A stretch of DNA of 64,000 nt. It comes from JAUIET01 sp045106985. GTDB taxonomy: Bacteria; Pseudomonadota; Gammaproteobacteria; Pseudomonadales; JAUIET01. The position numbers and the translations under genes were made by a program. Shown here one piece after another: positions 18,325 to 26,384 of the stretch; the stretch's first letter is position 1; each line of letters opens with the position of its first letter. The DNA is taken from assembly GCA_045106985.1 (NCBI GenBank), contig JBGCFQ010000033.1, forward strand, positions 1 to 64,000, given 5' to 3'. A model generated the notes under the pieces. That model saw nothing but the letters and a program-made list of their open reading frames with translations. It ran no database searches and was not told where the DNA came from.

Positions 18325-20427
18325 TCATTGGGTGCGCGACTGTTCGCTTCTGGCTTGCTTTGCCAGCTCGATGATATGAGCACGAATCGCAAAGCTATCC
18401 TGTTTACTGAGTGCGTCCGCAAAGGACGCCATGCCTTTTGCTTCGAATATTCCCTCTAGCACAATATCATCAAACAAAGCGTGTACTGCGGGTGTCATGC
18501 GGCGCAGATCGGGCAGCATTGGTATGCTATCGTAAACCCCATGGCAACCGCCGCAGTGCAGTACAAACAGCTTTCTGCCGTGCTCGATGGTGGCCGCACT
18601 TGCTTCAATGGAGGGCGGTTCCGGAAAAGGCCCTCTTGGCGGAACCGGGTGCGGCATTTCAACCTGTCCGCCGCCCAGCTTAAAGCTCAGCAGGCGACCC
18701 TGGTTTTCGTACTTTAGAAGCGCTTCATTTCCCTGCAGGGTATTAAAGGCCGGGCCACCCCAGCCAGCCATTACGGCCAGATATTGCTCGCCATCCACGC
18801 TGTAACTAATCGGTGGCGCGATAATGCCGGTACCGGTGCTTATTCTTTTTAGTTCCTGGCCGCTGCTTGCTTCAAGAATAACGAGATCGCCCATTGCAGT
18901 GCCATAAACAACAAGCTTACCCGCGGTAGACAGAACACCGCCGTTCCATATATTGGCAATGTTCTTTTGCCAAGCTAAGGTTTGTGTCGCTGGGTTCCAG
19001 GCTTTCAGATAGCCGCTGGTTAGCGGCACTTGCTGCGTGCCGGTCAAAGTCTTTAAATCGTTGGCACCATAGGTGAACCACTTGTCTTCCGCCATGCTGT
19101 GCACCCAGCCGATATCGCGTGCCGTGAAGTACACCAAGCCGGTGTCTGGGCTGAAGGACATGGGCTGCCAATTGTGTCCTCCCGCTGCCGAGGGAAAGAC
19201 GTACTTGTCTTCGCTTAGGTAATCTCCCAGACCTGTTTCAATGGGGCGCCCCGTGCTCAGATCAACATGGCTGGCCCAATTAACAAAAACGTACTTTTCC
19301 GCCGACAGTAACTCGCCCGTTAGGCGGTCGAGCACATAGAAAAATCCGTTCTTTGGGGCTTGCATGATTACTTGTCGCTCTTGCTCGTCGATTTTAATAT
19401 CGGCAAGAATCATGTGCTGTGTGGCGGTAAAGTCCCATGTGTCACGAGGTGTTGTCTGGTAATGCCATACCAGCTCACCGCTATCCGGTTTCAATGCCAA
19501 TATTGAGGCAAGAAAGAGATTATCGCCGCCGCCGGGGCTGCGTTTGTCGCGAGGCCAGGGTGAACCATTACCGGTTCCTACGTACAGTAAATCAAGCTCG
19601 GCGTCGTAGGCCATGGAGTCCCAGGCAGTGCCACCAGCACCGGTCCAGTTACTTTCCTTGCTCCATGTCTTTGCGGCCCAACTCAATTCTTCATGCTCGA
19701 AGGGACCATCAGCGCTAGCCGGAACGGTAAAGAAACGCCATTGCAATTTACCGTCCCGCAAATCATAAGCGGAGACGTAACCGCGCACTGAAAATTCTGC
19801 GCCACCGTTACCAATGATCACCTTGCCCTTCACGACGCGGGGCGCGCCAGTAATGGAGTACCATTGATCTCGATCAATAAGCGTATCGGTTTCCCACAGC
19901 AGATTGCCGTCTTTGGCGTTCAATGCCAGTAAGCGACCGTCCAAGGTGCCGAACAGCACTTTTCCTTCTGAGACGGCTACGCCACGGTTGACCACATCAC
20001 AGCACAAGCGTCGTGCCCAGCTGCGTGGCACCTTTGGGTCGTACTGCCAGAGAATCTCTCCGGTTTTGGCGTCAAGAGCGACAACTCGAGACCAGGTGCT
20101 GGTGGTGTACATCACGCCATCAATCACAATGGGGGTTGCTTCCAAGCCGCGTGTTGAACTCATATCTTGTTGCCAAGCGAGTCCAATTCGCTCTACAGAG
20201 CGTGAGTCGATTTGCGTCAAAGGCGAAAAGCGCTGTTCTGCATCGTCACGCCCATGGGTCAGCCAGTTGCCGTCGACGCTTGCTTCTTTGTTTAACGTGT
20301 GGCCTGGGCTTAGCGTGTCAGCAGGAGCGGGTGAGTCCGTGTTCTGTTGATCGCACCCTGCTTGCAGAATTAGCAAAACGAAAGAGCTTGCTAATAACAG
20401 TGGTTTTTTCATGAGCGGTTTCTTCAT
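18325..20427 (-). CDS. PQQ-dependent quinohemoprotein alcohol dehydrogenase, lipoprotein form
   Basis: 700-aa enzyme that oxidises alcohols in the periplasm and passes electrons through heme c. The first 25 residues are a lipoprotein signal with lipobox LQAGC (C25), so it is probably tethered to a membrane. An eight-bladed propeller follows, with the vicinal disulfide C142-C143 that sits on PQQ and the TTPRDTWDF region holding the catalytic Asp. Residues 590-700 form a cytochrome c domain with CGGCH (C625-H629) and a later Met ligand in KGMASFADAL. No PQQ biosynthesis genes lie in the window. Two in-frame ATGs (20427, 20412) sit in a 15-bp tandem repeat. Confidence 0.92.
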   Translation of the reverse strand: MKKPLMKKPLLLASSFVLLILQAGCDQQNTDSPAPADTLSPGHTLNKEASVDGNWLTHGRDDAEQRFSPLTQIDSRSVERIGLAWQQDMSSTRGLEATPIVIDGVMYTTSTWSRVVALDAKTGEILWQYDPKVPRSWARRLCCDVVNRGVAVSEGKVLFGTLDGRLLALNAKDGNLLWETDTLIDRDQWYSITGAPRVVKGKVIIGNGGAEFSVRGYVSAYDLRDGKLQWRFFTVPASADGPFEHEELSWAAKTWSKESNWTGAGGTAWDSMAYDAELDLLYVGTGNGSPWPRDKRSPGGGDNLFLASILALKPDSGELVWHYQTTPRDTWDFTATQHMILADIKIDEQERQVIMQAPKNGFFYVLDRLTGELLSAEKYVFVNWASHVDLSTGRPIETGLGDYLSEDKYVFPSAAGGHNWQPMSFSPDTGLVYFTARDIGWVHSMAEDKWFTYGANDLKTLTGTQQVPLTSGYLKAWNPATQTLAWQKNIANIWNGGVLSTAGKLVVYGTAMGDLVILEASSGQELKRISTGTGIIAPPISYSVDGEQYLAVMAGWGGPAFNTLQGNEALLKYENQGRLLSFKLGGGQVEMPHPVPPRGPFPEPPSIEASAATIEHGRKLFVLHCGGCHGVYDSIPMLPDLRRMTPAVHALFDDIVLEGIFEAKGMASFADALSKQDSFAIRAHIIELAKQARSEQSRTQ

Positions 20428-20437
20428 GAGTGGTTTC
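20401..20437. repeat. 15-bp tandem repeat over the start of the PQQ dehydrogenase gene
   Basis: On the plus strand TGGTTTTTTCATGAG (20401-20415) is followed by CGGTTTCTTCATGAG (20416-20430) and a partial third unit TGGTTTC. Each full copy contributes the five codons MKKPL, so the gene has two equivalent start codons 15 bp apart. It looks like a recent slippage duplication. Confidence 0.85.
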
Positions 20438-20584
20438 TAGGGAATATGTATGGCGGGCAGTGTAACCTAGCGATATGTTTAGAAAAACCAGAGTCGAAAA
20501 AAATCGTTCTACTCGGTACACTGTTAGGGATTTTGTAAAACACAATGAAAGTGAGAAAGAGAAAAACAGCGGGAGAGTTAAAAG

Positions 20585-21091
20585 ATGAGTAAGCAATGGC
20601 ATCTAGCGCAAATGAATGTAGGTACTGTGTTGTACCCACCTGAAGATCCTCGGCTTGACGGTTTTATGAGCCGGCTGGATGAAATTAATGCTCTAGCCGA
20701 GCAGAGCCCAGGTTTTGTTTGGCGATTACAAAGCGACTCAGGCAATGCTACCGACATAGACGTAGGCGGGCCCGAGCTGTTTCTCGTCAACATGTCAGTA
20801 TGGGAAACCGCAGAACACCTATTCGACTATGTGTATAAGTCAATGCATCGCGAAGTTATGGTGCAGCGTCGACAGTGGTTCGAGAAGCCAGCGAATATGT
20901 ATCAGGTGCTTTGGTGGGTTCCTGCTGAGCATTTACCTACAGCAGAGGAAGGTTTAAAGCGTCTCGACCTGTTGCAGAAAAATGGCCCAAGCGAATCGGC
21001 GTTTAACTTCAAGTCCAGATACCCAGCGCCAGGAAACAGCGAGGGTCCTAGCGATTTGAAACCGGAGCCGTATTGCGAAGGGTGGAGTTAG
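20585..21091 (+). CDS. DUF3291 domain protein
   Basis: 168-aa protein of the DUF3291 family, which has the ferredoxin-like fold of antibiotic-biosynthesis monooxygenases. Typical pieces are WHLAQMNVGTVLYP at the start, SPGFVWRLQSD, VNMSVWETAEHLFDYVYKS and MYQVLWWVPAEHLPTAEEG. Function unknown; heme or small-ligand binding and monooxygenase activity have been proposed for relatives of the fold. GGGAGAG lies just before the ATG. Its TAG stop abuts the TAG of the convergent double cupin (TAGCTA, no gap). Confidence 0.82.
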   Translation: MSKQWHLAQMNVGTVLYPPEDPRLDGFMSRLDEINALAEQSPGFVWRLQSDSGNATDIDVGGPELFLVNMSVWETAEHLFDYVYKSMHREVMVQRRQWFEKPANMYQVLWWVPAEHLPTAEEGLKRLDLLQKNGPSESAFNFKSRYPAPGNSEGPSDLKPEPYCEGWS

Positions 21092-21745
21092 CTAGTCCAG
21101 GTGGCCCACTCTAACAAAAATAGTCGCGCCCTCGGTAGACCAGGGCGCGTGGCTGCTGCCATGTGGGCTGCGCAGCCAGCTGCCGGCTGGATAGGCGCCG
21201 AATTCGTCTTCAAACACACCGTCGACAACAAAGATCTCTTCGCCGCCAAAATGAGTGTGCCGTGTAAACTGTGTTCCGGGTGCCCATCGCACCATGGCCG
21301 TCTGCACTGTGCCAAATTGATGTAAAGGCAGTACGCTAAGACCGTCACTAAGGCCCGGCCTCCATTCCGCCGTGTTGGTATCGATGACGACATGCTGCGA
21401 ATCACTCATATCAAACTGCCGAAGCGACACAAAAATAGTTGTGCCGTCTTTAGTAAAGGGAGCGTGCGAAGAGCCTGGCGGGTTGCGCACATAAGTACCC
21501 TTTGGAAAGTCACCTGTTTCGTCAGAGAAGGTACCGTCTAAAACCAGAAACTCTTCACCAGCATCATGAGTGTGAGGCGCAAACGAGCTGCCTGGAGCGT
21601 AGCGTACAACGGACGTGGCAATTGCCACTTCATCACCTTCCCTATACAACATTTTTCGTTCTACGCCTGGTGCGGGAGAAGGCAACCACTCTTGATCTTG
21701 GGGAAGTAAAACAGCTCGTTCATTGAAGTCAGCGTTAATAAGCAT
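21092..21745 (-). CDS. Double-cupin (ChrR-like) protein
   Basis: 217-aa protein made of two cupin repeats. Each has the metal-binding pattern: PHTHDAGEEFLVLDG with a later SSHAP in the first half, RHTHFGGEEIFVVDG with SSHAP in the second. It resembles the cupin part of ChrR and of acetylacetone-cleaving-type enzymes, but there is no anti-sigma zinc domain, so an enzymatic role is more likely than a regulatory one. It is divergent from the cuyA-like gene across 227 bp and may be controlled with that cassette. Confidence 0.82.
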   Translation of the reverse strand: MLINADFNERAVLLPQDQEWLPSPAPGVERKMLYREGDEVAIATSVVRYAPGSSFAPHTHDAGEEFLVLDGTFSDETGDFPKGTYVRNPPGSSHAPFTKDGTTIFVSLRQFDMSDSQHVVIDTNTAEWRPGLSDGLSVLPLHQFGTVQTAMVRWAPGTQFTRHTHFGGEEIFVVDGVFEDEFGAYPAGSWLRSPHGSSHAPWSTEGATIFVRVGHLD

Positions 21746-21871
21746 TTGTGCGCAGCCAGAGTTTGGTTCGAGACGCCGATTGTGGCGTTAAATCAGCTGC
21801 CATTATGAGAGCGTTTAATGAAAATTGTAAGCAAGCCATTATCAGCGGCGGTTAAGTTAGCGGCCGGCGTG

Positions 21872-21900
21872 GATGCGGAGATCATACAAAACTGTATAAT
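21872..21900 (+). promoter_or_regulatory. Candidate promoter and operator of the sulfonate cassette
   Basis: A perfect -10 box TATAAT lies at 21895-21900, 72 bp before the cuyA-like ATG. It overlaps an inverted repeat ATACA-AAAC-TGTAT (21884-21897). No good -35 hexamer lies 16-18 bp upstream (the stretch is GC-rich), which fits a promoter needing an activator, or a repressor bound over the -10. The regulator is not in the cassette. Prediction from pattern only. Confidence 0.45.
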
Positions 21901-21972
21901 TCCTGGTACCTGTCGACGAAACCACCCGCCATAGCCGTTGGCAAGTTATAGACACATCACCGGAGCTTCCAT

Positions 21973-22980
21973 ATGCACCTATCTCGTTTCCCTCGTTTAC
22001 GATTCGCTCATCTATCCACGCCGCTTGAACCCATGCTGGGCTTAAGTAAATTGCTGGGCGGGCCGAATTTATGGGTTAAGCGTGACGATTGCACGGGGCT
22101 GGCAGGTGGCGGCAATAAAACCAGAAAGTTGGAATTTTTAATGGCTGATGCACTGGCTCAGGGTGCGGATACGATTATCACGCAAGGAGCGACGCAGTCG
22201 AATCATGCTCGCCAAACGGCCGCCATTGCAACGAAGCTTGGTTTAGAAATGCATATTTTGCTGGAAGATCGCACTGGCTACGAAGACACAGATTACAACT
22301 ACAACGGCAATGTGCTGTTGAACCAAATGTTCGGCGCGCACCTGACCAAGTTCCCTGCTGGAACAGATATGAATCAGAGCATGGCGGATTTGGCAGCGGA
22401 GCTAAGCACTGCAGGACACAAACCCTATGTAATACCTGGTGGCGGCTCGAACCCGATTGGTGCTTTAGGCTATGTAAATGCCGCGCTGGAATTACTTGGG
22501 CAGGCCAATGAAACAGGTTTGCGGATTGACCATGTGGTACACGCTACGGGAAGTGCGGGTACCCAAGCGGGCCTTGTAACCGGCTTTGCCGGAGCGCGAA
22601 CTTTAATACCAGTGCTAGGTATAGGTGTTAGGGCGCCGCAACCGCTACAAGAAGAGAACGTTTATAAATTGGCCTGCGACACAGCCGAACATCTTGGAAT
22701 TGCCGGGTCGGTTGAACGTAGTGACGTTGTTGCTAATTGTGATTACGTAGGCGACGGTTATGGTTTACCGACGGACAGCATGCTTGAAGCCCTGGAGCTG
22801 ACGGCGCGCACGGAGGCGATCACTCTAGACCCAGTATACAGCGGTAAGGGTATGGCAGGTTTGATCGACCTTGTTAGAAAAGGGCACTTTGAAAAGTACC
22901 AGAACGTCGTGTTCATCCATACCGGTGGCGCGCAAGCATTGTTCGGCTATAGAGACGCCTTCAGCTACCCCAACTATTAG
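21973..22980 (+). CDS. cuyA: L-cysteate sulfo-lyase, CuyA-like (D-cysteine desulfhydrase family)
   Basis: PLP enzyme, 335 aa. CuyA cleaves L-cysteate to pyruvate, ammonia and sulfite. The PLP lysine is in GGGNKTRKLEF (K49); QSNHARQTAA (75-84) and the serine-rich PGGGSNPIGALGYVNAA hold the cofactor. The start (MHLSRFPRLRFAHLSTPLEP), the stretch GIGVRAPQPLQEENVY and the end HTGGAQALFGY read, from memory, like roseobacter CuyA rather than like DcyD or ACC deaminase. GGAG sits seven bases before the ATG. It is the first gene of a four-gene plus-strand cassette with an HpsN-like dehydrogenase, an aminotransferase and a racemase, which supports a sulfonate role. D-cysteine desulfhydrase activity remains the main alternative. 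Confidence 0.82.
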   Translation: MHLSRFPRLRFAHLSTPLEPMLGLSKLLGGPNLWVKRDDCTGLAGGGNKTRKLEFLMADALAQGADTIITQGATQSNHARQTAAIATKLGLEMHILLEDRTGYEDTDYNYNGNVLLNQMFGAHLTKFPAGTDMNQSMADLAAELSTAGHKPYVIPGGGSNPIGALGYVNAALELLGQANETGLRIDHVVHATGSAGTQAGLVTGFAGARTLIPVLGIGVRAPQPLQEENVYKLACDTAEHLGIAGSVERSDVVANCDYVGDGYGLPTDSMLEALELTARTEAITLDPVYSGKGMAGLIDLVRKGHFEKYQNVVFIHTGGAQALFGYRDAFSYPNY

Positions 22981-23028
22981 AGTCGGATTAGTTTGAAAGC
23001 GATCCCGGAATAGTTAAAGAAAAACGCG

Positions 23029-24351
23029 ATGGAATATTTAAAGAAGGCCATCGGTGCCAGTCAACAAGCCGACAGCGATGTGAGTAATGCTGTACAAAGT
23101 ATGCTGGCTCGAATTGATCAAGAAGGCGAGGCCGCTGTTCGAGAGTTCGCTGCGCAATTTGACGATTGGACTGGCGATTTCATTCTGTCGGATGAAAAGA
23201 GAGCTGCCTTAATTAGCGAAGTTTCCTCTCAGGTGCGCAGCGACATTGAATTTGCTCACCGGCAGATACGAGGTTTCGCGCAGGCACAACGAGCAAGTTT
23301 AAGCGAATTCGAACTGGCGCCAGTCGGTGGTGTGGTGCTTGGTCAGCGTATAGTGCCAGTGCAATGCGCCGGCTGCTATGTGCCGGGTGGTCGTTATTCG
23401 CACGCAGTATCGGCTTTGATGAGTGTGGCAACGGCTAAAGTTGCTGAAGTGCCGATGATCATCGCTTGCTCACCACCGCATAATGGCCGCATTAATCCGG
23501 CAATTGTGTACGCAATGGATCTGGCCGGTGCTGACGTAATTTTGGAAATGGGCGGCGTGCACGCGGTCGCCAGTTTGGCCAAGGGATTGTTTACGGGAAC
23601 GCCGGCCGACATGGTGGTAGGTCCGGGCAACGCCTATGTTGCCGAAGCGAAACGTCTGCTTTTTGGAGAAGTAGGAATTGATGTATTTGCCGGACCAACA
23701 GAGTCTGCAGTAATTGCTGATAAAGACGCAGACCCTTTTACCATAGCGGTGGATTTAGTGTCTCAGGCTGAGCATGGTGTGAATTCACCTGTATGGTTGT
23801 TTACAACGAGTCGTGAATTAGGAATGCGGGTTATTGAGTTGATGCCCCAACTTGCCGCTGACCTTCCCAATGGCGAAGTTGCGGCTGAAGCGTGGCAGCA
23901 GTACGGAGAGGTTGTACTGTGCGACAGTCGCGAAGAAGTCGCCAGCGTAAGCGATCACTATGCGCCTGAACATCTACAAATATTGGCCGTCGATGAGGAT
24001 TGGTGGCTGCAAAGGCTGTGCAACTACGGCTCACTTTTTCTAGGTGAAGGCGCAACAGTGACACATGGTGATAAGTGCTCGGGCACCAATCATATTTTGC
24101 CTACTCGCGGTGCTGCACGTTACAGCGGCGGGCTGAATGTACAGAAATTTTTGAAAACCCTTACCTACCAAAAAATAAGCCCTGAAGCGAACCTGGAGTT
24201 CAGCGCCGTAGGTTCGCGAATATCCAGAGTAGAAGGCATGGAGGGGCATGCCAGAGCCTGTGATTGGCGGCTGCGTAAGTACTTTCCGGATCGTGATTGG
24301 CCATTTCATGTGTACGACCACAAAGCGGATAAAGAGAAGCCGGCAAAGTGA
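23029..24351 (+). CDS. hpsN: HpsN-like NAD-dependent sulfonate alcohol dehydrogenase (HisD family)
   Basis: 440-aa member of the histidinol dehydrogenase family. HpsN oxidises (R)-2,3-dihydroxypropanesulfonate to (R)-sulfolactate in two NAD-dependent steps. Zinc ligands Q246, H249 (SQAEHGVNSPVW), D348 (THGDKCSGTNH) and H407 (GMEGHARACDWRL), and the general-base pair E314-H315 (YAPEHL), are all present, so it should be active. The N-terminus (MEYLKKA), CYVPGGRYSHAVSAL and the C-terminus (SGGLNVQKFLK, then EGMEGHARA and RKYFP) follow HpsN rather than biosynthetic HisD. No other his genes are near. It follows the cuyA-like gene by 48 bp. Because HisD enzymes act naturally on amino alcohols, a cysteinolate substrate is also plausible. 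Confidence 0.8.
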   Translation: MEYLKKAIGASQQADSDVSNAVQSMLARIDQEGEAAVREFAAQFDDWTGDFILSDEKRAALISEVSSQVRSDIEFAHRQIRGFAQAQRASLSEFELAPVGGVVLGQRIVPVQCAGCYVPGGRYSHAVSALMSVATAKVAEVPMIIACSPPHNGRINPAIVYAMDLAGADVILEMGGVHAVASLAKGLFTGTPADMVVGPGNAYVAEAKRLLFGEVGIDVFAGPTESAVIADKDADPFTIAVDLVSQAEHGVNSPVWLFTTSRELGMRVIELMPQLAADLPNGEVAAEAWQQYGEVVLCDSREEVASVSDHYAPEHLQILAVDEDWWLQRLCNYGSLFLGEGATVTHGDKCSGTNHILPTRGAARYSGGLNVQKFLKTLTYQKISPEANLEFSAVGSRISRVEGMEGHARACDWRLRKYFPDRDWPFHVYDHKADKEKPAK

Positions 24352-24368
24352 ATCGGATAAAGAGAAGC
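24326..24368. repeat. 15-bp direct repeat at the hpsN-like/aminotransferase junction
   Basis: CGGATAAAGAGAAGC occurs at 24326-24340, inside the last codons of the HpsN-like gene, and again at 24354-24368 just after its stop, 28 bp apart. The second copy precedes the ribosome site (AGGGAG) of the next gene. It looks like a local duplication. Confidence 0.8.
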
Positions 24369-24387
24369 GCAGGGAGAGTGAATAGTT

Positions 24388-25587
24388 ATGAGGGTTTTTA
24401 AAAAGTCATTCACACTGCAAGAACCCATTCCAGCCGCTGGCATAGCATCGGCTATTGCTGTTATGAACAGCGGTCGTTTACACCGATATGACGTTGACCC
24501 TGGTGAGTTGGGTGAGGTGTCCGCACTAGAGCGAGAGTTTGCCGATTTTCTGGGCGTGCCGTTTTGCTTGGCCTGTGCGTCAGGCGGTTACGCTATTTAT
24601 CTCGCGCTGTCAGCCGCCGGGGTGCAAGCCGGTGACCAGGTCCTCAGTAATGCGTTCACATTGGCCCCGGTTCCTGGGGCTATTCATAATGCTGGCGCAC
24701 ATCCTGTATTTATCGAAATGGCAGGCGACTACTGCATCGATCTCGACGATTTAGATGCGAAGGCCTCCGCCTGCGATGCACGCGTATTATTACTGTCGCA
24801 TATGCGCGGCCACATTGCGGACATGGACAGGGTGTTAGAAATCTGTCAAAGGCACAATTTGTTTTTAATAGAAGACTGCGCTCACACAATGGGCGGCGGC
24901 TGGAATGGCCGACCGAGCGGGCGCGATGCCGATATTGCGTGCTTCAGTACGCAGACCTACAAGCATTTGAATTCAGGGGAGGGTGGCTTGCTATGCTGCC
25001 GAGACAGTGACGTGATGGCCAAGGCCACTGTCATGTCAGGTTCTTACATGATGTTCGAACGCCATGGTGCAGGTGCCGAGGCATCGTCATTTAATGAAGC
25101 AAAGTGGTTAACGCCGAATTGCAGCGGTCGAATGGATCACTTACGGGCCGCTATTTTGCGCCCTCAATTGCAGGAGCTGAAGAAACGTTGCGAGCGTTGG
25201 AATAGTTTGTATGCCGTGCTGGAAGGAGGTTTGCGTGCGCTGCCTGCGGTGCGAATGCCGTTAAGGCACAGGCAAGAACAATTTGTTGGCAGTTCAATTC
25301 AATTCTCTCTGCCTGATTTTTCTGAAGCAAGTATTAGGGCAACTGTACAACGGTGCGGCGAGCGCGGCGTTACTCTAAAATGGTTTGGTGCGGCTGAACC
25401 CGAGGGCTATACCAGCCGCTATGATAGCTGGCGTTATGTTGAGAACATGCCGAAACTGTCGAGAACAGAAGAGCTGCTTTCAACCTTGTGTGACATGCGG
25501 GTACCGCTGACCTTTAATGAGGAAGACTGTCGTTTAATCGTATCAATAATTGGTGAAGTACTTGCGCAAGTGCGAGATTCACTGTGA
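24388..25587 (+). CDS. DegT/DnrJ/EryC1-type PLP aminotransferase
   Basis: 399-aa fold-type I aminotransferase. ASGGYAIYLAL (64-74) binds the PLP phosphate, EDCAHTMGG carries D163 that pairs with the pyridine nitrogen, and STQTYKHLNSGEGG holds the Schiff-base lysine K192, so it should be catalytic. DegT enzymes usually aminate keto-sugars, and no sugar pathway surrounds it. Its place between the HpsN-like gene and the racemase suggests a C3 sulfonate: sulfopyruvate to cysteate, or a 2-oxo-3-hydroxypropanesulfonate to cysteinolate. Preceded by AGGGAG. Function by context only. Confidence 0.83.
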   Translation: MRVFKKSFTLQEPIPAAGIASAIAVMNSGRLHRYDVDPGELGEVSALEREFADFLGVPFCLACASGGYAIYLALSAAGVQAGDQVLSNAFTLAPVPGAIHNAGAHPVFIEMAGDYCIDLDDLDAKASACDARVLLLSHMRGHIADMDRVLEICQRHNLFLIEDCAHTMGGGWNGRPSGRDADIACFSTQTYKHLNSGEGGLLCCRDSDVMAKATVMSGSYMMFERHGAGAEASSFNEAKWLTPNCSGRMDHLRAAILRPQLQELKKRCERWNSLYAVLEGGLRALPAVRMPLRHRQEQFVGSSIQFSLPDFSEASIRATVQRCGERGVTLKWFGAAEPEGYTSRYDSWRYVENMPKLSRTEELLSTLCDMRVPLTFNEEDCRLIVSIIGEVLAQVRDSL

Positions 25588-25596
25588 AGAGTTTAG

Positions 25597-25623
25597 AAGT
25601 GACGAGAATAAAAGTGGCGAGAA
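25597..25623. repeat. 12-bp imperfect direct repeat before the racemase gene
   Basis: AAGTGACGAGAA (25597-25608) and AAGTGGCGAGAA (25612-25623) lie 15 bp apart between the aminotransferase stop and the racemase GTG start. The second copy supplies the purine-rich stretch next to the start codon. Confidence 0.7.
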
Positions 25624-25627
25624 CCGC

Positions 25628-26359
25628 GTGATTGAAAAAACAGTGGGCATAATTGGTGGCATGGGGCCGGCCGCCACTGTAGATTTACAGCGCCGTATTG
25701 TTGAGGCCACACCGGCCACTGACGATGCAGATCATATTAGAGTGTTGGTAGACAACAACCCCAAAGTGCCCTCGCGTATTGCCGCGCTTATAGACGGCGA
25801 CGGCGAAAGCCCTGTGCCGTGCATGATCTCCATGGCCCAAGGCTTGATAGTCGCTGGTGCTGAGCTATTAGCCATTCCTTGCAACACCGCTCATTATTAT
25901 TTCGATGAAGTTGCCGACGCTGTAGACGCGCCAATTATTAACCTTATAGAGATTTGTCGGCAGCATTTTCTTAATTTGGATTCCAGCCCAATAATGATTG
26001 GCCTGCTGGCATCGACGGCGGTACAACGTGTCGATTTGTACGGTCCTTCTTTTGCGGAAGAAGGTTTGCAAACACTGTTCCCAATGGATGATCAGCAAGC
26101 GCAACTTATGCAGTTGATTCGTTCAATAAAGGCTGGTGATAAGAATCCTGACCTTCATGCAGCCTTTTCTGCCGCCGCAAACAATCTCGTTGAGCAGGGG
26201 GCTCAAGCCTTGCTTATAGCCTGTACCGAATTGTCTATTCTGGCCGATAAAGGGGTAGGTCAAGAGCCGAGCCCGTCGCTTAATCAGGAGGTGGCAATAT
26301 TTGACGCGGCGCAATTGCTTGCTGAAAAAATTGTAAGTAGCGCACGGAAAGCTGAATAG
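25628..26359 (+). CDS. Aspartate/glutamate-racemase family protein
   Basis: 243-aa PLP-independent amino-acid racemase of the Asp/Glu/hydantoin family. Both catalytic cysteines are present: C85 in AIPCNTAHYY and C199 in LIACTELS. The N-terminus has the usual GIIGGMGPAATVDLQRRIV. I chose the GTG at 25628, since the open frame to 25550 overlaps the aminotransferase gene; the start is not certain. Aspartate racemase is the default call, and aspartate and cysteate are close analogues (carboxylate versus sulfonate). Next to a cysteate lyase, a cysteate racemase is a reasonable proposal. It is the last gene of the cassette. Confidence 0.83.
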   Translation: MIEKTVGIIGGMGPAATVDLQRRIVEATPATDDADHIRVLVDNNPKVPSRIAALIDGDGESPVPCMISMAQGLIVAGAELLAIPCNTAHYYFDEVADAVDAPIINLIEICRQHFLNLDSSPIMIGLLASTAVQRVDLYGPSFAEEGLQTLFPMDDQQAQLMQLIRSIKAGDKNPDLHAAFSAAANNLVEQGAQALLIACTELSILADKGVGQEPSPSLNQEVAIFDAAQLLAEKIVSSARKAE

Positions 26360-26384
26360 CTTTCGCGGTCAGTCATTCTCAGTA

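Noticed and set aside
23029..24351. Histidine-biosynthesis hisD
   Set aside because: No other his genes are nearby, and N- and C-terminal motifs follow HpsN rather than HisD.
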